NCBI RefSeq assembly: GCF_019343475.1
Contig: NZ_CP072453.1
Location: forward strand, 1,426,001-1,490,000
DNA: 64,000 nucleotides
Source of the DNA: Providencia sp. R33
GTDB taxonomy: Bacteria; Pseudomonadota; Gammaproteobacteria; Enterobacterales; Enterobacteriaceae
Direction: 5' to 3'
Shown: one piece after another, positions 1 through 7,715 of the stretch
Layout: each line of letters starts with the position of its first letter
How positions within the stretch are numbered: the first letter of the stretch is position 1
Program-made: the position numbers and the translations under genes
The notes under the pieces: model-generated
What the model was told of the DNA's origin: nothing
What the model saw: only the letters and a program-made list of their open reading frames with translations
The model's database searches: none

Positions 1-1591
1 TGAATATCCGCTTCAAACTTATCAAGCGAGTGATTGTTTTCTTGAACGTAGTTTTTCTATTGCTCCGAGAACGATTGCCGAAAAATATATTAAACTACCG
101 AATAGAAACCCAAATGCATCTCCGCCATCATTATCGGTTAAATTTAATCCAAAGGTAAAATGTACAGTTGATTGGGTTGAGGATAAACCAAAATATTCAT
201 TAACCGATAAAGCCAATTCAGCGATATTAACGATAACTTATCGCGCTTTTTATTGCCCTAATGAATCTGCTTATTCTTACAATAATTTAGATAAAAAAGA
301 AGGATGTCCCTCTATTGAGCATGGTAGCTTGGAAGAATATTGTTTAAAACAACCCACGTTATATAACACTACAGTTAAAAACCCAACGCATGATGGTAAA
401 GATTATATATTTAATAATGCAGAAAATGGCTGTAAATACTTTTCAGTTGGTTCCGTTATATTAAAACAAGAAAATCCACTTCGTATTACAAGTGATTGGG
501 CAACAATTGGAGTCGCTGATTTAGATACTGGTGATAGCGAAATTATCGAAAATGATAATGGTAATGATGGTGGTAACGGCAGTGAAGGTGGTAACGGCAG
601 TGAAGGTGGTAACGGCAGCGAAGGTGGTAACGGCAGCGAAGGTGGTAACGGCAGTGAAGGTGGTAACGGCAGTGAAGGTGGTAACGGCAGCGAAGGTGGT
701 AACGGCAGCGAAGGTGGTAACGGCAGCGAAGGTGGTAACGGCAGCGAAGGTGGTAACGGCAGCGAAGGTGGTAACGGCAGCGAAGGTGGTAACGGCAGCG
801 AAGGTGGTAACGGCAACGAAGGCGGTAATGGAGGCGGGAGTGCGTCAGGTGAATATGCCGGTATTTTAAACTCAATTCGTACAGATACACAAAGTATCAG
901 TAAAACCACATCATCCATGGATAAAAACCTGAATTCCATCAAAGATAAAGCATCATCGATAGACGATAGGCTCGCTAATATTGATGGAAACGTTGCAAAG
1001 ATTGAGCGTTATTTACGCCCAGAAGAACACTCTTTTTCCGAATGGCTGAATTCTTTTGATACCACTTACAGCACCTATTTTAGCCCCTCGATTAAAGAGC
1101 CTAATTCAATATTTAATGCCGAATTTGGGTATCGCAATGACAATGAGTTTTCACTGTATGGGGATATCGCCTCCAATATGCAAGGAGATGCGTTTGTCAG
1201 GTCATTTTCAAATATCTATCGAGAACAATTGTCAGGTTTAACTTCCCACTTACCAAGCAATTTACAACTGTCTTCGATTGCCAATCAATTAGACGGTTCG
1301 ATTCGTTCTGATACGATTGATTTTAGAGACGATTTTAAAGCTTATGGGACATTTACCTCAATTTTTGGAGTGGGTGATTTAGTCAAATCCATTTATCAAG
1401 TTTTGCCCAAGTATAAAGAATGCACTCCGATTATCTTATTTGGTGGGTATCCTTATGAGTTTTCTATTTCTTGCGAATACATAAATAAAATCAAAGACTT
1501 TCTTTATTACGTCTTTTTCTTTTTTACATTGTGGTTCACGTTCACGAAATTAATGCATTCAATTTCAGCAACGCCCGCAAAAGAAAGTTAA
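1..1591 (+). CDS. Minor coat / adsorption protein pIII (5' truncated by window edge), copy 1
   Basis: The reading frame is open from base 2 and equals residues 50-578 of the full copy at 9915-11651. pIII sits at the phage tip, binds the receptor pilus and Tol proteins, and ends virion release. The visible part carries the rest of the N-terminal cysteine-containing domain, the Gly/Asn/Ser/Glu repeat linker at 569-820, a Ser/Asp-rich helical segment and a C-terminal hydrophobic anchor ending in a short charged tail. The gene itself is not broken here; only its beginning lies outside the window. Confidence 0.9.
   Translation, partial: EYPLQTYQASDCFLERSFSIAPRTIAEKYIKLPNRNPNASPPSLSVKFNPKVKCTVDWVEDKPKYSLTDKANSAILTITYRAFYCPNESAYSYNNLDKKEGCPSIEHGSLEEYCLKQPTLYNTTVKNPTHDGKDYIFNNAENGCKYFSVGSVILKQENPLRITSDWATIGVADLDTGDSEIIENDNGNDGGNGSEGGNGSEGGNGSEGGNGSEGGNGSEGGNGSEGGNGSEGGNGSEGGNGSEGGNGSEGGNGSEGGNGSEGGNGSEGGNGNEGGNGGGSASGEYAGILNSIRTDTQSISKTTSSMDKNLNSIKDKASSIDDRLANIDGNVAKIERYLRPEEHSFSEWLNSFDTTYSTYFSPSIKEPNSIFNAEFGYRNDNEFSLYGDIASNMQGDAFVRSFSNIYREQLSGLTSHLPSNLQLSSIANQLDGSIRSDTIDFRDDFKAYGTFTSIFGVGDLVKSIYQVLPKYKECTPIILFGGYPYEFSISCEYINKIKDFLYYVFFFFTLWFTFTKLMHSISATPAKES
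569..820 (+). repeat. 18-bp coding tandem repeat in gIII, copy 1
   Basis: Fourteen consecutive 18-bp units are present. Thirteen encode GGNGSE and the last encodes GGNGNE. The serine codon alternates between AGT and AGC in a fixed order (T,T,C,C,T,T, then C). In-frame, gapless and coding, this is the flexible glycine linker between pIII domains, as in M13 pIII. The second copy, at 10629-10880, has the same variant order. Confidence 0.97.
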
Positions 1592-1609
1592 TACCAAAAG
1601 GAGCGCATT

Positions 1610-1948
1610 ATGCCGTTATTACTGGCTTGGTTACCTGCACTGATTACATGGTTGTTTAATGCATGGCGTATTTACGTTGCAGCTTCTTTTTTATGGAAAA
1701 TCATTAAATATATTGCAGGTGTCATTATTACCTATGCTGTAGTGAACTATGTTTTTGGTGGATTTATCTCGGCACTCATTAATTGGGTCTCAACTTCATT
1801 AACGTATATTTCCCCGTTTATTGATGCCTTTTCGTTATTTTTACCCTCAAATTTTGAAACCTGCGTTTATATCATCATTTCAGATTACGTTCTTGCCATG
1901 GTTTTGTCATGGAAACATCGTATTGCAACGGCATTAGGAGCGATTTAA
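1610..1948 (+). CDS. Minor coat protein pVI, copy 1
   Basis: The protein has 112 residues, the same length as M13 pVI, and is very hydrophobic with about three membrane-spanning segments. pVI caps the proximal virion end with pIII and sits in the inner membrane before assembly. It follows gIII by 18 bp with a good ribosome binding site (AAAAGGAG) and precedes gI, the M13 order. Identity rests on size, hydrophobicity and position rather than a catalytic motif. Confidence 0.8.
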   Translation: MPLLLAWLPALITWLFNAWRIYVAASFLWKIIKYIAGVIITYAVVNYVFGGFISALINWVSTSLTYISPFIDAFSLFLPSNFETCVYIIISDYVLAMVLSWKHRIATALGAI

Positions 1949-2017
1949 GTGGATTTTACTGTGTGGGACGTTATGGCATTTGCGTTCTCAATGTTTCTTT
2001 TATCTTATATAAGGTGA
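1949..2017 (+). CDS. Possible 22-residue hydrophobic peptide, copy 1
   Basis: A GTG start immediately follows the gVI stop and opens 22 codons rich in Val, Phe, Met and Leu ending in Arg. It could be a tiny membrane peptide translationally coupled to gVI, or simply spacer. There is no independent ribosome binding site and no recognised relative. Confidence 0.25.
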   Translation: MDFTVWDVMAFAFSMFLLSYIR

Positions 2018-2021
2018 TGTT

Positions 2022-2102
2022 ATGTCTATCATCCCGTTTATACCGACACGCCTTGAATATTACTATGGTCATTTAACGCATTCATATGCTTATTCACTTT
2101 AG
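2022..2102 (+). CDS. Possible 26-residue peptide, copy 1
   Basis: An ATG ORF of 26 codons is preceded by AAGGTGATGTT and rich in Tyr, Ile and Pro. It ends inside the strong AGGAGGGG ribosome binding site of gI. It is present identically in copy 2. It may be a leader peptide coupled to gI translation or chance. No family is recognised. Confidence 0.22.
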   Translation: MSIIPFIPTRLEYYYGHLTHSYAYSL

Positions 2103-2110
2103 GAGGGGAA

Positions 2111-3142
2111 ATGGCGGTCTATTTTGTCACGGGTAAACTCGGTTCAGGAAAAACACTCTCAGCCGTGTATAAAATCCGCGATTACTTAATGAATGGGCGT
2201 AAGGTGGCGACAAACTTAAATATCTCGTTAACAGGGATGTTTGGTTATCACGCCAAAAATATTAATCTGGTACGTATTCCTGATAAACCCAATATCATTG
2301 ATTTAGAGTCAATTGGGCGCGGTAATTCTACTTACGATGAGTCACTCAATGGCTTACTGGTCTTGGACGAATGCGGAACATGGTTTAACTCGCGTTCTTG
2401 GGCAGATAAGAGCCGACAGGAGTTAATCAATTGGTTTGCACATGCGCGAAAGCTCGGCTGGGATATTCTTTTCCTTGTGCAAAGTCTTCATGTTGTCGAT
2501 AAACAGAGTCGATTGATGTTTGCGGAACACGTGGTGTATTGCCGTCGTGCTGACCGTTTAAAAATCCCCTATATTCATTGGTTATTGCAATTAGTGACAT
2601 TAGGGCATTTTCAACTCCCGAAAATCCACATGGCTATCGTGAAATACGGGGATTCACCGACTGCATTAGTCACTGACCGTTGGTTTTACCAAGGTGGGCC
2701 TTTGTATTCCGCTTATGACACCAAACAGCAATTTTCTGATTTCTATGCGCATGGGGCATTTTGTGTTTTGCCTCCGCATTACTACGTCTTAAAACGCACA
2801 AAAATTAATGTGAGCTTTTTTATGCGCTTAACAAAAATCTATTTCAAACGCTCTAAACGACTCAGCTTAATTCTTTTGGGAATATTCCTGTGCCTTTCAG
2901 GGCAATTTTTTTATCACAAGTATTGGCCATCAACGTCAGAAACACCCATCTTGCCACTTTCTGACGTTTTTATTGATTCTTACGTGAAGCACGGTAATCA
3001 GACTCAATACCGATTTTCAACACCAAATGGCATTTTATCTGAAGACGATTTAACAAATGCAGGCATAAAAATTTCGCAGGTATCGCCCTGTAAAGTGTCA
3101 TTAAATTTAAATGGGGTTTCACATGAAGTCACATGTAAATAG
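2111..3142 (+). CDS. Phage assembly ATPase pI (Zot family), copy 1
   Basis: This 343-residue inner-membrane motor drives filamentous phage extrusion. The Walker A motif GKLGSGKT lies at residues 8-15, and a Walker B-like LLVLDECG near residue 85. A single transmembrane segment (LILLGIFLCLSGQFF) near residue 260 is followed by a periplasmic tail of about 70 residues with two cysteines. This is the N-in/C-out layout of M13 pI and Vibrio Zot. AGGAGGGG precedes the ATG. The 3' end overlaps gIV, coupling motor and secretin expression. Confidence 0.93.
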   Translation: MAVYFVTGKLGSGKTLSAVYKIRDYLMNGRKVATNLNISLTGMFGYHAKNINLVRIPDKPNIIDLESIGRGNSTYDESLNGLLVLDECGTWFNSRSWADKSRQELINWFAHARKLGWDILFLVQSLHVVDKQSRLMFAEHVVYCRRADRLKIPYIHWLLQLVTLGHFQLPKIHMAIVKYGDSPTALVTDRWFYQGGPLYSAYDTKQQFSDFYAHGAFCVLPPHYYVLKRTKINVSFFMRLTKIYFKRSKRLSLILLGIFLCLSGQFFYHKYWPSTSETPILPLSDVFIDSYVKHGNQTQYRFSTPNGILSEDDLTNAGIKISQVSPCKVSLNLNGVSHEVTCK

Positions 3143-4451
3143 CTTGATAGGGGCGTTCTTATTGTGGTGCTCCTGCGCACACGCTCAATTACTAGAAATG
3201 AATAATGCGCCCATGACGGAGTTTGTGAATTGGTATTCGCAGCTATCAGGAAAGGGCGTTGTTTTACCCAGCAATTTTGATGGGCGAATTACCATTTATA
3301 ATTCGGATGTGGACGCCTCTAATATTGATGCTTTTTTTATTTCAGTCCTGGCTTCTCGTGGTTATGAAGTTGTGTCTGGGAGTCCACTGATTATTAAAGC
3401 GAACCCGACTATTGATGTGAAACAAACGCGCCTTAATATGACACCGCTTGAAAGTAATGATGATTCCAACAGCTTAGATTATCAAGATAATGGCTCATCA
3501 CTGGACAATTTATTAGATTATCCAGTTCAATCCGCACCTAAGTTTTTGGAGATGGAAACACGCACCTTTAAATTTCAGCGTATTACGGCTAAATCTGCCT
3601 TACCCGTTGTCGATATCTATTTAAAATCATTACCCACATCAGGTTCACACGTCGTGCTCGATGCGGCTTCCAATTCACTGATTGTGACGACCGTTAAAGG
3701 CAACTTTGATAATATTGGCTCCTTTATTCGTGATATTGACGTGAAAACAGAACAAGTTCTGATTGAAGCGATTATGTTCGAGGTTGGCAAAGGTTCATCG
3801 TTTGATTTTTCATTTGCAGCAGGTAAGCGTTCAGATTCAAACATTGTTGGGGGTATCAATACCACCTCATTATCCGACTCTCTGACCTCCAAGGGAGCGG
3901 CATTTGGCATATTCTCAGGCAACATATTATCGTTGGCATTAACAGCTGTAGAAGGCGCTCAGGACTCAAAAATTTTGTCTGTACCCCGTATTTTAACCTT
4001 ATCAGGCTCTGAGGGCTTTATCTCTTCAGGCCAAAACGTGCCGATTGTGACAGGAAAACTGGTTGGAGAGGGCGTTGACGCCAAAAATCCGTTCCAAACC
4101 ATCACGCGCCGTGATGTAGGAATTAACTTACGGGTTACGCCTATCGTACTGGGTGACGGTTCGATTATGTTAGATTTATCGTCTAATTCCGGCTCAATTT
4201 CTAATGTTACCGCAGCTTCCGATATCATTTTAAACGAACGCACCATTAAGACGACCGTTCAGCTTAAAGATGGTGATACATTGCTTATTGGTGGGTTAAT
4301 TCAACATAACGCGATTAATCAAAAAGACTCAACACCTATTGCGTCTTCTATCCCGTTAATTGGTTGGATGTTTGATTCCACCTCAGAATCTGAAACTGAA
4401 AACACCATGTATATTTTGATTAGAGCTCGGATTGTTTCGCCTTTATCCTAA
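3123..4451 (+). CDS. Outer-membrane secretin pIV, copy 1
   Basis: The start chosen is the ATG at 3123, giving 442 residues with a clean signal peptide (MKSHVNSLIGAFLLWCSCAHA). An in-frame start at 3111 would add MGFH only. The N-terminal N0/N1-type domains are followed by an acidic Ser/Asp linker near residue 105 and a C-terminal secretin domain. That domain has the VPRILTLSG segment, the QNVPIVTG gate region and the VGINLRVTPIVLGDGSI strand. The length is close to M13 pIV (426). It forms the channel through which the phage exits, and it overlaps the end of gI. Confidence 0.94.
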   Translation: MKSHVNSLIGAFLLWCSCAHAQLLEMNNAPMTEFVNWYSQLSGKGVVLPSNFDGRITIYNSDVDASNIDAFFISVLASRGYEVVSGSPLIIKANPTIDVKQTRLNMTPLESNDDSNSLDYQDNGSSLDNLLDYPVQSAPKFLEMETRTFKFQRITAKSALPVVDIYLKSLPTSGSHVVLDAASNSLIVTTVKGNFDNIGSFIRDIDVKTEQVLIEAIMFEVGKGSSFDFSFAAGKRSDSNIVGGINTTSLSDSLTSKGAAFGIFSGNILSLALTAVEGAQDSKILSVPRILTLSGSEGFISSGQNVPIVTGKLVGEGVDAKNPFQTITRRDVGINLRVTPIVLGDGSIMLDLSSNSGSISNVTAASDIILNERTIKTTVQLKDGDTLLIGGLIQHNAINQKDSTPIASSIPLIGWMFDSTSESETENTMYILIRARIVSPLS

Positions 4452-4499
4452 TTTTTTATTACGTTACATTCTAATTATTTATCAATCTCTCTTTTAATC

Positions 4500-4564
4500 A
4501 GAACCCTGTTAGCGATGTTCGCTCACTGCGAGAGCGGGGGGCGGATATCGCTAATGGGGTTTCT
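4500..4564 (+). other. Long imperfect hairpin after gIV (candidate packaging signal), copy 1
   Basis: Arms at 4500-4516 and 4547-4564 pair over AGAACCC..TTAGCGAT / ATCGCTAA..GGGTTTCT. An inner CGCTC/GAGCG stem lies at 4520-4536. In M13 the packaging-signal hairpin sits directly downstream of gIV in the non-coding region, the same position. No T-run follows the hairpin, so it is a poor terminator. Inference from position and structure. Confidence 0.5.
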
Positions 4565-4674
4565 ATTAACAGTCATTTTATTTATGAATATAGCTTTTGT
4601 GATTATATCAGAATAAAGTTTCTTTATATGCCGTTAGGCATGTAAGGCGACACGCTAAAATTTCAGAAATACCC

Positions 4675-4710
4675 AAAGCTCGCTCGCCGATAAAACGGGC
4701 GGGCTTTTTT
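4675..4710 (+). terminator. Rho-independent terminator of the gIII-gIV operon, copy 1
   Basis: A 12-bp stem pairs AAAGCTCGCTCG with CGGGCGGGCTTT (two G-U wobbles in RNA), with a 9-nt loop and a run of T. A small ATGCC-GTTA-GGCAT hairpin lies upstream near 4628-4641 within the same non-coding stretch (4452-4839). Confidence 0.85.
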
Positions 4711-4741
4711 GAAAAACACGAAACCGCGCTTGCGCCACTGG

Positions 4742-4770
4742 TTGACAGGATTTTAATTGTTCGATCTAAT
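4742..4770 (+). promoter_or_regulatory. Sigma70-type promoter for the 72-residue ORF, copy 1
   Basis: TTGACA, a 17-bp spacer, and TCTAAT, about 70 bp upstream of the ATG at 4840. It is placed just after the operon terminator, so the downstream gene has its own transcript. Confidence 0.65.
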
Positions 4771-4839
4771 AGCAACTCAACAGTTTTATGGTCGAAGACG
4801 AAAGAATCTTTCAGCGATAATTTATAGGGAATGAATTAA

Positions 4840-5058
4840 ATGAAGACTGTTTGGATTGATGAAGAATCTTTTTTGCAAATGGCTAAAATTGGCTGGATTG
4901 ACTATAGCAATGCACGTTTAGATAACAATAAGTTGCTTGGTATCGAATTACCGCCAAGACGCAAAAATGGCAATAATACGCATTTCAAAATGACGTTAAC
5001 CGATGTAACAAGGTTCATTAATGACTATAACGAAGCCAAAAAGAACCAACACAATTAA
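4840..5058 (+). CDS. Unrecognised 72-residue phage protein next to att, copy 1
   Basis: A small soluble protein of 72 residues, rich in Asn and Lys, with no membrane segment or signal peptide. AGGGA lies 9-10 bp before the ATG. It has its own near-consensus promoter after the morphogenesis terminator and ends 36 bp before the att core. In CTX-type arrays, small regulators such as RstC occupy comparable positions near att, so a regulatory or immunity role is possible. No family is recognised. Confidence 0.7.
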   Translation: MKTVWIDEESFLQMAKIGWIDYSNARLDNNKLLGIELPPRRKNGNNTHFKMTLTDVTRFINDYNEAKKNQHN

Positions 5059-5090
5059 CCAGCCAGAACGCTGGATTTCTTCATTTTATA

Positions 5091-5222
5091 CCTAGGTTCG
5101 CATAATGTATAACGCTATGTTACAAAAGGGTTCTGAGTGATTGCGGTAGAATGGTTTTGGGGTTTACCGCAATCGGGAAGGTTCGTCTTTACACATAGCG
5201 TGCATTGTGCGAATCTACTAGG
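5091..5222. other. Folded attP-like site: inverted dif-like arms with inner stem
   Basis: The left arm (5091-5124) begins CCTAGGTTCGCATAATG and contains the XerC-type half-site. The right arm (5188-5222) is its imperfect inverse (ACACATAGCG..GTGCGAAT..CTAGG). Between them GATTGCGGTA (5139-5148) pairs perfectly with TACCGCAATC (5165-5174). On single-stranded phage DNA this would fold into a forked hairpin with a duplex dif-like core. That is the arrangement XerC/XerD use to integrate CTXphi. This junction also separates prophage copies 1 and 2. Confidence 0.82.
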
Positions 5223-5258
5223 CTAAAATCTGAGAAATCATTAAAGGGTTTTATTAAT

Positions 5259-5525
5259 TCATCTTTTGCCATCATTTAACTCTTTTTTATTAGATAATTC
5301 TATTACTGTATTAAAAAGATAATCATCTGCTACATCTAAAATAATGCCGATACCTTGATACTCGTCTTCATCACTACCTTTTAAGATTTCTCCTTCAGCC
5401 CCCTCAGTTTTCACAAACTCATAAATATCTTCAATTAAAAATGTAATTAATTCTGCTCTTGATTTTCTATTATTGTTTTTATCATTAATTAACCATTTAT
5501 TAATTTCTAATTTAATTTTATTCAT
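5259..5525 (-). CDS. Unrecognised acidic 88-residue protein (phage accessory cassette)
   Basis: This is the last gene of a leftward group, with a GAGG ribosome binding site before its ATG. The protein is soluble and strongly acidic in the middle (EGAEGEILKGSDEDEYQGIG) after a Lys/Asn-rich amphipathic N-terminus. It has no signal peptide and no family is recognised. Its location beside att, transcribed against the virion genes, is typical of accessory genes carried by inoviruses. Confidence 0.65.
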   Translation of the reverse strand: MNKIKLEINKWLINDKNNNRKSRAELITFLIEDIYEFVKTEGAEGEILKGSDEDEYQGIGIILDVADDYLFNTVIELSNKKELNDGKR

Positions 5526-5555
5526 GTGACCTCTTATCTTTTCATCTTGTGTTAA

Positions 5556-6308
5556 TCAATCGCCTGCTACTATTTTAATTTCCCGCATTGGAATATTATT
5601 TAACTCAGTAATGTTAAATATATACGTATCATCTTCAAGCTCTTTGTCTTTATTGATTTTTTTAGCAATAAAATAATCATTATACTTATTGACTATTACA
5701 TATGTCATATTATTCTTTTCAATTGAATAAAATACTGATTTAGTTCTTGCACCATATTTACCCAGTGAAGTAATTATTAATGAAAATATAATTAAAATAA
5801 AAAGAATTGCTAACATATCGGTTGACAACCTTGTTTCTCTAACGCTGGATTTTCTATCTACCAACTCTTTTTCAATATTATTATTGATGCTCTCAAAAAT
5901 ATTTTTCGATTTCTCTTTGAATGGGAAAGATACAATAACAACTAGCAATGCAAATATCCCTATAGAAATAGCTAAGTATTTAAAATTCACATTACCATTC
6001 AAAAATAAAATCATTAACATGATGATAAATAGGAAAAAATAAGAGAATAGGTTTTTTGCTATTTTACCTATAATACCCAATGGGTTTATTAAGCTTACAA
6101 GCATATCCATTATCCCTGTGATTATGAATATAAACATAAACAACCCAAAGCCCATCTGTAATAAGTTCATTATACTTATGGAAATAAGGTCTTTTGAATA
6201 ATTAAAATGGTTTGCATAACCTAATTCAAAAAAATAAGCAGAGCAATAAGAAGCACTTGTTATTATAGCAAGAAGTAGTGTTTCTTTTTTTAAAATACAT
6301 TTAATCAT
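5556..6308 (-). CDS. Unrecognised five-span inner-membrane protein (phage accessory)
   Basis: The protein has 250 residues. Hydrophobic segments near residues 9-28, 47-75, 88-106, 111-130 and 164-183 suggest about five membrane spans, followed by a soluble C-terminal domain of about 65 residues. No known motif is seen. Base composition is very AT-rich, more so than the virion genes. It is co-directional with its small membrane neighbour (16-bp gap), and the two may form a complex. A role in superinfection exclusion or host defence is a guess from position only. Confidence 0.65.
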   Translation of the reverse strand: MIKCILKKETLLLAIITSASYCSAYFFELGYANHFNYSKDLISISIMNLLQMGFGLFMFIFIITGIMDMLVSLINPLGIIGKIAKNLFSYFFLFIIMLMILFLNGNVNFKYLAISIGIFALLVVIVSFPFKEKSKNIFESINNNIEKELVDRKSSVRETRLSTDMLAILFILIIFSLIITSLGKYGARTKSVFYSIEKNNMTYVIVNKYNDYFIAKKINKDKELEDDTYIFNITELNNIPMREIKIVAGD

Positions 6309-6324
6309 AACATACTCATTTAGC

Positions 6325-6513
6325 TTACAATTTCCATCTTACTAGCGCACAGAAAGCAGTTGCAGCTCCTAAATATAACGTATATTTCCATTCAATGGCG
6401 TTAACTTTAGATGTGAGTAAAAACATGGCGAACGTTAATACTCCTAAAATTATGGCGGCTTTACCTGCATAATAAGAAATCATTGCATTCATATCATCAT
6501 TAAAATTTGACAT
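6325..6513 (-). CDS. Small two-span membrane protein, 62 residues (phage accessory)
   Basis: Two hydrophobic stretches (AAIILGVLTFAMFLL and YTLYLGAATAFCAL) are separated by a short charged loop, with an acidic N-terminus. A GAGGT ribosome binding site precedes the ATG. It lies immediately inside the 34-bp att-like repeat at 6527-6560 and heads the cassette that ends at 5259. No family is recognised. Confidence 0.6.
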   Translation of the reverse strand: MSNFNDDMNAMISYYAGKAAIILGVLTFAMFLLTSKVNAIEWKYTLYLGAATAFCALVRWKL

Positions 6514-6526
6514 TATAACCTCAAAT

Positions 6527-6560
6527 GTTCGTCTTTACACATAGAGTGAATTTTGTGAAT
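6527..6560. repeat. 34-bp att-like direct repeat (partner at 5181-5214)
   Basis: GTTCGTCTTTACACATAG is shared exactly with the right arm of the folded att site. The following 16 bases differ at four positions, giving 30 of 34 identical overall. The two repeats bracket the three-gene cassette 5215-6526. Confidence 0.85.
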
Positions 6561-7252
6561 TAATTATCTTCATTTTTAAGTGTCTTAACTTTAAAAATTA
6601 CAGAGTCACTAGATACGATGTCAGGACTGCCATCCCACGTAATAGAGCCTTTATTTCTATATGTAAATAAGAGTTCTGTTGGAAATTCATTATCTGATTT
6701 AGCAGCCCATAATTCACGAAGATATTTAAGTTTAATCGGTGCATTAGCACTTATTAACGCCATTAAAACCAGTCTATCTTTTAACGTTGGAAGATTGTTA
6801 CTATTAATTTTCGAATCAATAACATTGTTAATCGACAGCTCTAATTCTTTGATTTTTTCTTCATTACCATCAATTGCTTTTATTTTATTGTCAACCAGTG
6901 AAATTATTTCATTTTTCAATGTTTCTTTGACTTTTTCTAATGTATTTTCATCATCATTTTCGTTAATTTCATTAGGTTTTTTCCAAATATGCTCTCTCAT
7001 ATCTGTCACTGTATCTTTCATCATAGAGAATGTATCCGAATATAACTTATCAAATAGCTTTTCTAATCTTTCAACGTTTGATTGAATTTCACTTGCTGCC
7101 TTTGTTGTTTCTTTAGCAGCCTCGTTAGACATTTTAAAAAATACGATTGATAGCCAAATCGCACCAACAGCAAGCAGTAAGGAGGCTATGGATGCAATAA
7201 AACTAATAATTTCAAATATACTTTGCATAGTGTTTGTGGTTTCCATTTTCAC
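6560..7252 (-). CDS. Membrane-anchored coiled-coil protein (phage accessory)
   Basis: The protein has 230 residues with a GTG start; an ATG two codons later is equally possible. One N-terminal transmembrane segment (about residues 12-39) is followed by a long charged, heptad-like region (about 45-155) and a compact C-terminal domain of about 70 residues. The layout suggests a membrane-tethered oligomer facing the cytoplasm. It is separated from the next cassette gene by the att-like repeat, so it may belong to the phage core rather than the cassette. No family is recognised. Confidence 0.65.
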   Translation of the reverse strand: MKMETTNTMQSIFEIISFIASIASLLLAVGAIWLSIVFFKMSNEAAKETTKAASEIQSNVERLEKLFDKLYSDTFSMMKDTVTDMREHIWKKPNEINENDDENTLEKVKETLKNEIISLVDNKIKAIDGNEEKIKELELSINNVIDSKINSNNLPTLKDRLVLMALISANAPIKLKYLRELWAAKSDNEFPTELLFTYRNKGSITWDGSPDIVSSDSVIFKVKTLKNEDN

Positions 7253-7271
7253 AAATGTTACAAGGAATATG

Positions 7272-7298
7272 AAAACCCCCGTGCTGTACTACGGGGGT
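7272..7298 (-). terminator. Rho-independent terminator behind the 7370-7588 gene
   Basis: On the minus strand ACCCCCGT pairs with ACGGGGGT (arms 7291-7298 and 7275-7282), followed by TTTT. It isolates the putative regulator gene from the accessory genes further left. Confidence 0.85.
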
Positions 7299-7369
7299 AG
7301 TCTCAGGATAACTACAATATTTCAGGCAACTATCTAAAAACAAAACATATTATCATTTCTGTAATTATT

Positions 7370-7588
7370 TTATTTTTTTATGTCACTTTTGAAAAATAGC
7401 TCTCCATTTTCATTTACATCTACATCATGAATTTTGTTCTCTAAGACAAAGTGAACAATATCAGATTCTCTATACACCGCTTTAAGCCCATTCATAATAT
7501 TTTTTCTTGTTAAATTATAAGAAATTTCTTTTAAATCAGCGGATTCTGTGTCTTTTAGCCTAACTGTTTTAATCAGTGGTTCTGTCAT
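7370..7588 (-). CDS. Putative small phage regulator (repressor candidate)
   Basis: The start at 7588 is chosen because AGAG lies about nine bases upstream; an in-frame start at 7603 has no ribosome binding site. The 72-residue product begins with a basic strand-like segment (EPLIKTVRLKD) followed by two predicted helices, compatible with a ribbon-helix-helix DNA binder, but the match is not decisive. It is divergent from the early replication genes and shares a promoter region with palindromic repeats, the usual place for an inovirus repressor. Confidence 0.6.
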   Translation of the reverse strand: MTEPLIKTVRLKDTESADLKEISYNLTRKNIMNGLKAVYRESDIVHFVLENKIHDVDVNENGELFFKSDIKK

Positions 7589-7626
7589 ATTTTTTTCTCT
7601 CATTAGTTGCCTACTCAGATCCTATA

Positions 7627-7715
7627 ACATGTATACATATTTTCAATTACTAGTTGACATGTAATATGTAACAGGTATATCTTCAAATGAAATATAATTT
7701 GTAATATGTATACAT
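7627..7715. promoter_or_regulatory. Divergent early promoter region with palindromic operators
   Basis: Two perfect ATGTATACAT palindromes (7629-7638 and 7706-7715) flank a related half-palindrome ATGTAATATGTA (7659-7670). TTGACA at 7654-7659, with a TATATC -10 about 16 bp on, reads right into the replication genes and overlaps the middle element. A repressor bound here could silence both directions. The likely ligand is the 7370-7588 product. Confidence 0.65.

Larger units (their letters stand above)
1..5107 (+). mobile_element. Filamentous prophage copy 1 (right-hand part; continues left of window)
   Basis: This stretch is base-for-base the same as 10061-15167 wherever compared, including the fine pattern of silent variants in the glycine-repeat tract. 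The period is 10,060 bp. It holds the 3' part of gIII, then gVI, gI, gIV, a 72-residue ORF and the XerC-side att arm. Divergence from copy 2 begins at base 5108, inside the dif-like core. There copy 1 runs into the next phage genome and copy 2 runs into host dif. Tandem inovirus prophages of this kind are known for CTXphi, where the array allows new genomes to be produced by rolling-circle replication from the integrated DNA. Confidence 0.93.

Noticed and set aside
569..820. Regular short repeats that might be a CRISPR array
   Set aside because: Units are contiguous with no spacers and encode an in-frame glycine linker.
403..942. Long open frames on both strands across the gIII repeat tract, also at 10463-11002
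   Set aside because: They arise because an 18-bp repeat leaves all frames open; composition is monotonous and the real frame is gIII.
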